From: Lumnitzera littorea
Lineage: Eukaryota; Streptophyta; Magnoliopsida; Myrtales; Combretaceae
Reading direction: 5' to 3'
Assembly (NCBI GenBank): GCA_024138015.1
Contig: JAMXBB010000004.1
Location: 81,627,613-81,691,612, forward strand
DNA: 64,000 bases
The stretch's first letter is position 1; every line of letters starts with the position of its first letter. Below, piece after piece: positions 56,060-64,000 of this stretch. The notes under the pieces were generated by a model that was not told the DNA's origin, did no database searches, and saw only the letters and a program-made list of their open reading frames with translations. The position numbers and the translations under genes are program-made.

Positions 56060-57740
56060 CGTAGGGTACATAAGAAGAAAAATAGGAAAAGGAGAAAAAT
56101 AGGAAATATACCCAAAATAACAAATATATGATTTAAATAATTAGTAACTTATAAATATGTTACGAAAAAGAGAAAATCAATATTTTATAATTTTTAAATT
56201 TAAATAATAATTTTTGTGATAATTTTTGTATCACAATTTAAGTTACGAGTCACAACGTCCAAAACGGACCTCGTTACGGGAAAATACGCTCGAAAACGAT
56301 CAAAATGGACTATAAGTTCATAACGATCCGAGCTAAAACGAAAAAGTTACACGCGATTCGATAAAAAGCTCGAATCGACAGTTTCACGTAACTAAGTGAA
56401 ATAAACCTTATACATTATAACTCTAGCTAGTTTTAAAATTCCCTATCTTACAAATTTTCCTTATTCTCAGGTGATCACGATATCGACCCTGAGCTGCCCA
56501 CCGATTATTACGATCCCTGAACTAGCCATGGCCGAGTGAGTTTTTCCTTATGATTCCATACTTGTTTGTGTTTGTAAGTAGTGAATCTAAATTATGATGT
56601 ATAAATGAATGTGTATGGGGTTGGGTTATGCTTGTGCATGATAATTGTTGTGAATTGTGAATCTACTTTAAAGTTCAATAATATAATGTTTGATGCATAG
56701 TAGATTCAATAGATTGATTGTTTGTGACTTGGAATGATCACTGATTAAATATGACTTAACTTTTATTCGACTAGAAAAGTTAACTTGGATCATTCATAAA
56801 TCATGCACTGCATAACTATTTCCGGGCAGTCACATTACACGGAGGTAGCGAGAGGCCATACTTGGGTTGATTATTGAATGTTATTGATTTCGTACGGTGC
56901 ACACGTGCGATATGACCTTACCCTTGCCCGCGGGATGACTAGGCGTTGGAGGCGCCAACCGCCTGGCTATGGGTCGAGTCCAGAGGCCTTCGTTTAGGGG
57001 TGAGTGAGGGCTGCGTGAACCTACTCACAATCATATGTAGAACTCGTTTTGATAAAGCTGGTAATGGATGTACCATTACATTTTAAATACGAAACGCGGA
57101 GTTTCGTTATGAAATAAGTTCTAATATGATACCCGGATCTGACTGTACCGAAGAATCTCCAACCCTGACTTCGGAGGGCGTTAAATCTGAGTTACATGCA
57201 GTACCTGGTCACCTGCATGTATTTGTTTGGCATACTGCTTGTTCATGCATTCATTTGGTTGAACTTAACTGTGGTATAACTTGATTGCTGTATGGTTGAG
57301 GGAAAATATCTCACTAAGCTAGTAAGCTTATACCCTCGTAGACTTCTCTTGCAGGCCGACTTATTCGTGGAGTCAGGCCGTCGTATGCCCGAGGTTAGCT
57401 TTCTCTACGGGATCAATGTGGGAGCTGTTTGAGGACAGAGAGTACTTTTGGCTAAATGTAGAGTCGAAAATATAATTTTTATATTAGTCTGACTTTAGAC
57501 ATGTTTCAAAAGCTATATCTGTAAACTTTTATACACTTAAATTATGTGTTATGTTTTCTATATTATTATTTGTCATGAAATGCTATTGCTTAAGCTTGCG
57601 CACTCTTGGTAGTTAGTAGTAGTTGTAGCCTTGTGTATCGTATAAAAGGGTCGTCGATTGTAAGGGAACTCAATCTACAATTCTTTGTACGGTATACGGC
57701 GACTGCCGCGACTAGCTCCCTCGGGTCGCGATAATTTATT
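54540..57740 (+). repeat. Unclassified LTR-like or non-coding element block
   Basis: No coding capacity. Features: AT-rich left part, a TATA-like 'gatataaatatgg' at about 55239, a purine-rich leader (about 55300-55385) and a TA-rich region (55390-56160). Then comes a distinct, GC-richer right part (56220-57740) with phrases such as 'gttacgggaaaatacgctcg', 'gcgggatgactaggcgttggaggcg' and 'ctcactaagctagtaagcttat'. Phrases of this last kind are common in LTRs of Tekay-like gypsy elements. Ends and target duplication are not found, so both the limits and the class are open. Confidence 0.35.
55390..56160. repeat. TA-rich microsatellite region
   Basis: Dominated by 'tatatg/tacata' words with pure TA runs at about 55824-55850 and 56028-56056. 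The 157-codon minus-strand frame over 55642-56115 is an artefact of this repeat. Confidence 0.85.
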
Positions 57741-58186
57741 TCATAACTAATGTTATAAAAATAAATATGGATTGTTAAATGATTGATTATATAATAACTT
57801 ATATTCAAAAAGTTTTTTTTTTACTATAATCAATAAAACATATTTGTAAAGTCATCATGAAAAGAAATTGAAGATACTTATATTTATGTCTATTTGCTTT
57901 TTTTGCTTTAGTAGCAATTTCATATTCAAGTATTTTTCTAATATCTTTTTATTGAAAACAAAATTGAAACAATTTTTATATATTAATTTTAATTTTCTCT
58001 ATGAATTAGTAGTTAGATTTCAATAGTGCGTATATTATATTGAAAAGATAAAAGGTTTATTCTTTTAATATTTTACGAAATGCACTGAGTACTTTGTTTT
58101 GCATTTGTTCCTGATATAATCACTTTTGAGTTCAGTAAATTTCATCCAATTTATTTATAAATCACGCACATCAAGAATTAAAATAA

Positions 58187-58244
58187 AATTATCGACAACA
58201 AAAATAAAATTATCAATAGTTTTTTATAAAAGTTGTCGATAATT
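58187..58244. repeat. 13-bp perfect inverted repeat
   Basis: 'aattatcgacaac' pairs with 'gttgtcgataatt' across a 32-nt loop. It may be subterminal sequence of a DNA transposon. Confidence 0.8.
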
Positions 58245-59194
58245 CTATAAAGTTGTGGACAGCTTCTTTTACCATTGATTGGCATTATATTATTATAAAT
58301 TGAGGATAATTTATTGAATTCAAAAGTGAATATATTTTAACAGGGACTACATTGTATGGTTATTTTTTAGTGACTGGACGGTAAAATCTTATTTGTAGGA
58401 ATGATGTTTTCATAGCAATATTTAATATTGATTCAGATTTTCCTTTGCAACGGGGATAATTTGGGAGAGTATTTATTTGATCAATTTGAAAGTGTGAATT
58501 AAGTTTGTGTTGATATGCATCATGCCCCTGCATAGAATCTTAGCTTGTCGATCAATGTATTATGGGTGTCTTCAAGGAAATAAACTACAAATTTTATACT
58601 TCCAACAGCAACTTTTAGGTGTCACGTCCATAGTGTAATCTCAAGTGATTGATATTAGAAAAAAATTCAATAAATATTACTAATATTGTGTTATGGTGTG
58701 TAAATATTAATAAAACATTAGTACGAGTTGTAATAAAAAAAAATTTTAAATTAATTACTACACACGATTTATACATATCACATATATCAACATCTTATTA
58801 ATATTTATATATTATATATATATAAGATATGGCATAATTACCTATCGAATCACTTCTCATTCATATTTAATTTCTCAACAGTGCTGCGACGTCTCAATTC
58901 TAAGCCGATGACGGCCGTATCTTTAAGTAGTTTGGTTTTCAAGCTATTGTGTTTTGGCACACAGTTTTTTATATTTAATTTGAAAACTGAAATAGAAAAA
59001 ATAAAATTTCAATAACTCAATTAAAAAAAGTAACAAAGTTGGAGAATTAAAAATATAGTTTTTCTTATATATACATATTATATATGTTTTATTAGCATGC
59101 ACATATAATACATTTCTGTACTCCTTAGATACACTTCCATTCAGACATTATTAATTTTATAGGGTAAACAAGTTGTCTTTGTACTTTATTATAA

Positions 59195-59250
59195 TTCGGA
59201 ATCGAAACCGAGAGTTTCTGATGAATAATGATATACCATTAAACTCATAT
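59195..59250 (-). other. tRNA-like SINE-head candidate 2
   Basis: Minus strand: 'gagtttaatggta' (A-box-like) and 'ggtttcgattcc' (B box with one extra T). Spacing is tRNA-like. No tail is defined. Confidence 0.35.
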
Positions 59251-59979
59251 TTATTTTAGGATTTATGGACTGTATTTGAAGGAAAGAACCTTATGGGATT
59301 ATTTTGTCTAAATTTTGTTGTCTCCTCCTAAAGTTTAAGCAGATGCAAGGAAAAGCTTTGCAATAAAAGATCCATTAATTTTTACTTTAAACATGCGATT
59401 ACGTGCATGGAATATATTTTTAGAAGTTTTAAAATATAATTAAAACTTTGATACAAAAGACTCATTCCATAGTGTTTTAAAAAACATACATTCAAATATG
59501 ACACTCCCAGTGATACTTAGACCGGAGAAAGGGCTGGTCCGAAAACCAAACCGAACCTGACTCGCCAGTTTTAACGAGTCCTTGCGGTTTAAGGCCTTCG
59601 ACCTGCTGAACCAACGGGTTATAGGCTTGGGTCGTTGGATCGGTGGTCCTATCCACTGGTCGGACCAGTCCAAATTAAAAAAACAAAAAATTTAAATAGG
59701 TGTTGCACATTGCAGCACTTCAACTTAAAAAGAAAAAAAAAAAAAAAAAAAAGGAAAAAAGATCGCTAGCAGCATTTAATGTGCTGCATAATGCAGCCAA
59801 AGAAATTTAAATGGCTGAGAGAAAGAGAGATTTAACTTCCAACATTGCACTAATAAAAAAAAAATATGTGGATGGGGGAGATTTGAATGAAACGACGGAG
59901 AGATTTAACAATACATGAAATTTAAATGGACTGTGGACATTGCAGAGAAATTAACACGGTCTGTGGACATTGACAATAC

Positions 59980-60258
59980 TTGAAATTATTGATGCGTGAA
60001 AATTTCAGAATTGCATTTGAACTTCACTTGGTTTTTGCAGGCGACCATTCTGAATTTATTAACGTTCTGAAAAATTTTCAGAACGGACATTGGAAAACTT
60101 TCATTCAAATTTTGCACAAGATCAGCGTGTATAAATCCTACGAGTCGTTACTCGAATTTCCACCTTCTAACAATTTCTCTGCAGACGCTTTTCCACCTCA
60201 CTTGAGCTTATTTCTAGCGCATCTAAACCATCTTGGTGCTGTACTTTCACTTTCATAG
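59980..60258 (+). other. Open frame of 92 codons in the hAT-2 leader
   Basis: It starts MKLLMRENFRIAFELHLVFA and has no stop until 60258. I recognise no domain. It lies between the terminal region and the transposase of hAT-2 and is probably a chance frame. Confidence 0.25.
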
Positions 60259-60479
60259 CAAAATTTTTCTTGCTAAAAAACATTGAAATTTTTTTTCATA
60301 CGAACCATTATTTCTACTACAAGCAATAGTTATAGTATTTACCTATTTATGTATATTATTATGTCCACAATTCTTTGTTTGTTTTCCTTTTACAGTTGCA
60401 TGTGAAAAGCCAAAAATACAAATAGATCGCTTTTTCCATATATCCTCCTTCAACAAGAAAGATTCCAAGGGAAAAGGAT

Positions 60480-62932
60480 TAAATCCCTAAAATGAGCAAC
60501 TCATCAACATCGATGACTGTGGTGTCCAGCACTACTTCACTAGCAAACGATATAAGGATTTATTAGAGCCTCCAATGGTTCCTCTCGGTTTCAAATAACA
60601 AACTCCATACTAGTAGGATGATGCCGCGGAAGGTGAGGAAGTTGCAAATGTAGGTGTAGACAATGTTGAGGAGTTGCCACATAATGATCCAAGTAAGCCC
60701 TCGAGACCTGTGAAGTTAGAAATCTTTATTAAACATTTTAGTTAAATTACAAATAATCAAGGCAATTCCTGCATGCAATGCAACTATTGTTCCTCGAGCT
60801 ATGTCTGGAAGAAAGGGGATGACTATGGTGCATTGACGAGGTACTTACAATGGAAGCATCCATCAGAGTATAGCATCAATAAATCCTAACAACAAATTGC
60901 GTGGCCTAGTAGTTCTTAGTCATTTGCACTATTCCAATATGATGTGGAGAAGCAAAAGATGGCTCTCATACAATACATAGCAAATATGCACCTCTCCCTT
61001 AGCGTAGGTAAGTCCAAGTCTCGAATGTGGTATGAATAAGAGTCGCTGAATCCAAACTCATGTACCTTTGACTTCAAGACCATGAGGAAGGCTAACCAGT
61101 AACTGTATCACAAAGGTAAGCGAGAGCTCATGTCAATGTTTGGCTCCTTAAACACATAGGTATCTATTTGTACAGATATATGGTCAGATAGATTGTAAGA
61201 AAATTCTTATATGGGTGGTACATGTCACTAGATAGATAATAGATAGCAACTTAATAAAAGATTTTTGGCCCTTAAGATGTTCAACAAGTTGCACGGCCTG
61301 GTAGTTCTTCGTCATTCACACTATTCTGATACGATGTAGAGAAGCAGAAGATGGCTCTCATACAACACATAGCAAACATGCACCTCTCCCTTAGCACAAG
61401 TAAGTGCAAGTCTTGAATGTGGTATAAATAAGAGTCGTTGAATTCGAACTCATGTACCTTTGACATCAAGACCATGTAGAAGGCTAACCAATAGCTATAT
61501 CACAAAGGTAAGTGAGAGGTCACGTCAATGTTCAGCTCCTTAGACACATAGGTATCTATTTGTATAAATATATGGTCAGATAGATGGTAGGAAAATTCTT
61601 ATATAGGTGGTACATGTCACTAGACAGATAATAGATAGCAACTTAATAAAAGATTTTTAGCCTTTAAGATGTTCAACAAACGGCTACGTAGGAAATATGT
61701 AGAATAATAACTACTATTCTTGAAGAGTATAGCTTACCACACAAAATTTTCTCCATAGGTTTTGATAAAGCTAGTGTGAACACTGCATCCATAGACGAAC
61801 TGAAAAATTTTCTCCATAGGGTTATGTTTTTTCACATAAGATGTGCATGTCACATATTAAATTTGTAAGTTAAGAGGAGGATAGAGGCCTTAGATTATAA
61901 AGTGATACCAATTAGGTTAGCAGTTAAAACGATAATGGAAAGGCCATCCTTACATAAAATAAAAAAGACGTCAACATTATTGGAATTCCCCTTATGAAAT
62001 GTTACAAAGTGTGGTTAATTATAAAGATTTATTGTGTAAATTTTGTATGCATGAGATATCGAAAATACATATTAACATGAGAGATTAGGATATATGTGAT
62101 AAGTTACTGTAGGTACTTAAAGTTTTCCATGATGTTACTAAAACTTTTTTACAAGTTTATAGGCTTAGGGTGCATTATTTTATTATAGAGGCTGTCAACA
62201 TATTTGTAGTTCTTCTAGATGTACGTAATGACCCAATTTTGCAAACTTGTGTGGTAGAAATGTCGAGTAAGTAGCTATAATATTATAGGGAAATCCCTTC
62301 TATTTATCTTATTGCGACAATTTTAGATCCGCATCGTAAAGTGGATGTCCTTCAAGACTACCTTACTATGTACTATCAAATAATTGATAATCTATCAAAT
62401 ACATAAGATATGTATTGTGTAAGTGCAAGTAAAGAACTTCACTGAACAACCAAGGAGATGCATGAGCTATTTGAACAACTTAGCTACATGTATGGTAACC
62501 AAGCTACCATTACTCTATTACCATCTCCTACAACATATAGCTACTCGTTCATAGGAGAGAAATTGTTGGCTTAGAAGTTGAAGAGATACTTGTTTGGGGG
62601 GCAACAAATTGAACTGCAACATTATCTTAACATCGATTTCGAGTTTAGTGACAATATCGGCATTTGGGACTATGGCATCCTAGAGTAGTGGAAGTAGTGA
62701 AGAAAGACGTATCCCATACTCTCCTACATAGTACGATAGGTGCTTGCTGCTCCAACATTAATTATCGTGATGAAATGAGCTTTTAGTACAGCTGGCTTAA
62801 ATCTCAATGACCGTCGCACTTCACTCAATGCTGTCAATGTAGAAGCTACTGCCTGCAATGAAGAGTGGTTGAAGGTGGCAAATAAAGAACAAGAGTTGGT
62901 TGGATTGTCAACTGACAAAGGTGACTATTGAT
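60480..62932 (+). pseudogene. hAT-2 transposase pseudogene
   Basis: The N-terminal acidic region is followed by a well-kept BED zinc finger at about 60745-60880 (HFS..., CMQCNYCSSSYVW, YLQWKHPS; C-C-H). Then come the helical block 'FQYDVEKQKMALIQYIANMH', 'SICTDIWSDRL.ENSYMGG', 'FDKASVNTASIDELKNF' (about 61765) and 'IATILDPHRK' (about 62325). The C-terminal dimerisation domain is at about 62620-62910 (TYPILSYIV; 'FSTAGLNLNDRRTSLNAVN'). Stops are frequent. A 392-bp segment is duplicated in tandem inside it. Each block matches hAT-1, with the BED finger better preserved here. Confidence 0.8.
60897..61680 (+). repeat. 392-bp tandem duplication inside hAT-2
   Basis: Copies are 60897-61288 and 61289-61680, exactly equal in length, with scattered substitutions. 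Each starts 'ttgc.tggcct.gtagttctt' or a close variant and ends 'aagatgttcaacaa'. Confidence 0.95.
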
Positions 62933-64000
62933 AAGTGTGTGAAACCACACACTTATCTAAAAGATTTTTCTAACAATTATATGAGATTTGATATATTTTT
63001 GAGCAAAAGTGTATGAATTTTTATAAAAATAATATATAATCACTCAACACAAGTGTAATTCATATTTTTTTGTGTTTTAATGCTCAAAAGTAGTATATAT
63101 TTAAATAATTTAAGTTTTTCGTGTTTAATCTTGTAGGATTTGAAGCTATCATGTAATGGTAGCCCCCGCTTGAGAAGTCGAAGGGAACCAAAAGATGAAG
63201 ACATGAAGTGGGAACTACTGTCATGATGGTAATGCAAGCTATTGTCAAGCCGACGTTTTGAATAGAAAGTTTTGAAGTATTACAAAGAATTAAGTATACC
63301 ATCTTGACAGTAGTACCATCAAGCTAATAATACTAGTAGGACGGCACTAGCAGATGGTATCTTCTTGATATAAAAAGTTGCAATTCATAGCTCATTTGAG
63401 GATACAAATTTCTTTCTTTTCTAACTTCCTTTCTTCTTTTTTCTTTTAGGGTTTCACCTTCTTAGGCCATTTTAGGTTAGATTAAGTTAGTTTTAGTGAA
63501 TTCTAGGCCCAAGATGCAAGAAAAACATCATTTTAACAAGGATTGAAGATTGGAACTTGTCTAGTGAGTTAGTTTCTCTCTCTACCTGATTTCTTGTTGT
63601 TTAGGATGTTGAATAATCTTGTATTATTGTTATGATTAATGAAGATTTTGAATCCCTTATTAATGTTGGATTATCATTTGGTATTTGGGTTGTTCATTGT
63701 GATCATGCGCATATGAGTTGTTGGTTTTAGGCATTAGACATGTATTTTGATTGTTGAGGAATATGTGTAGATTTGGATTGTGTCCCTTTGCATACATGCA
63801 AATCATTCTCATGCTTGATTAACTATGGTTAGTTTAATTATTTCCTAATCTTGTTAAGATTTTGTTGTTGAAAACAATTGATGACTCATTTTCATTTGAA
63901 TATAAGAATAGTTCAAATATCACACCTCTTGATGGTTCAATGAGTGGTTTTTAATCTTACTCTTGTGAGGCTATGGAATCCCATGTTTGAACAAATTACA
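62929..64000 (+). repeat. LTR (Athila-like?), runs off the window
   Basis: It starts TGATAAGTGTGTG in the tail of hAT-2. The first 29 bp form a perfect 12-bp hairpin (62930-62941 with 62946-62957, loop AAAC). The body is non-coding, with 'gtttcaccttcttaggcc' near 63452, and resembles the LTR at 9743 in general layout. ORFs on the minus strand (63040-63302) have no domain. Confidence 0.5.

Larger units (their letters stand above)
57741..59517. other. AT-rich stretch without recognised gene
   Basis: No convincing frame. Holds a 13-bp inverted repeat (58187-58199 and 58232-58244) and a minus-strand tRNA-like head near 59195-59250. Confidence 0.6.
59518..62928 (+). mobile_element. hAT-2 (Ac-like hAT transposon), 3' end cut
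   Basis: The left end is TAGACCGGAGAAAGGGCTGGTCCGAAAACC, similar to the hAT-1 end TAGACTTGTATAAGGGCC. The 8 bp before it are gtgatact. A GC-richer subterminal region (59518-59680) is followed by a leader and a transposase pseudogene (about 60480-62932). The 3' end is not seen, because an LTR begins at 62929 and runs out of the window. It belongs to the same family group as hAT-1, judging by termini and transposase blocks. Confidence 0.75.

Noticed and set aside
55642..56115. 157-codon minus-strand ORF
   Set aside because: It is a low-complexity Ile/Tyr frame produced by the TA/TG/CA microsatellite.

Overview
The window looks like nuclear DNA from a flowering plant, most likely a dicot. It is AT-rich, and almost every part I can identify is a transposable element. 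There are at least three Ty3/gypsy elements with paired LTRs, one complete Tat/Ogre-type element, a broken Ty1/copia element, two related Ac-like hAT elements, one non-autonomous hAT element and several solo or partial LTRs. I found no ordinary host gene, rRNA or true tRNA gene. The setting suggests repeat-rich heterochromatin. I cannot name the species.

Layout. 1-2503: a long imperfect hairpin made of two Ogre-like LTR fragments head to head. 2589-9168: a decayed Ty3/gypsy element with two LTRs, inserted in the right arm of the hairpin, which resumes at 9169-9368. 9369-15757: pieces of three other LTR elements. 17358-44390: one nested complex. A copia element lies in three pieces (17358-17414, 20549-21637, 42395-44389). 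It is split by a non-autonomous hAT (17415-20540, itself carrying an Ogre-like solo LTR) and by an autonomous-type hAT (21638-42386). A 15 kb Ogre-type retrotransposon (26166-41233, minus strand) sits inside the coding region of that second hAT. Each junction has a near-perfect target-site duplication, and the copia and hAT reading frames continue across the breaks.

45637-48729: a minus-strand gypsy remnant with two LTRs. 49556-54101: a younger chromovirus whose polyprotein lost the second half of RNase H and most of integrase but kept frame and chromodomain. 54102-59517: AT-rich sequence with an unclassified LTR-like block, long TA microsatellites and two tRNA-like SINE heads. 59518-62928: a second hAT with an exact 392-bp internal tandem duplication, interrupted at 62929 by an LTR that runs off the window.

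The best-preserved element is the Ogre. It has TG..CA LTRs of about 2.3 kb, a tRNA-Arg-type primer-binding site, the extra ORF1 upstream of gag, and gag and protease. It also has a 221-nt intron whose removal joins protease to reverse transcriptase in frame, two RNase H domains, an uninterrupted integrase, and an 86-bp x 6 tandem array in its 3' untranslated region. Two assembly gaps (22596-22976 and 49473-49555) both abut runs of G. Coordinates of divergent LTR ends are by-eye estimates unless a TSD or primer site fixes them.
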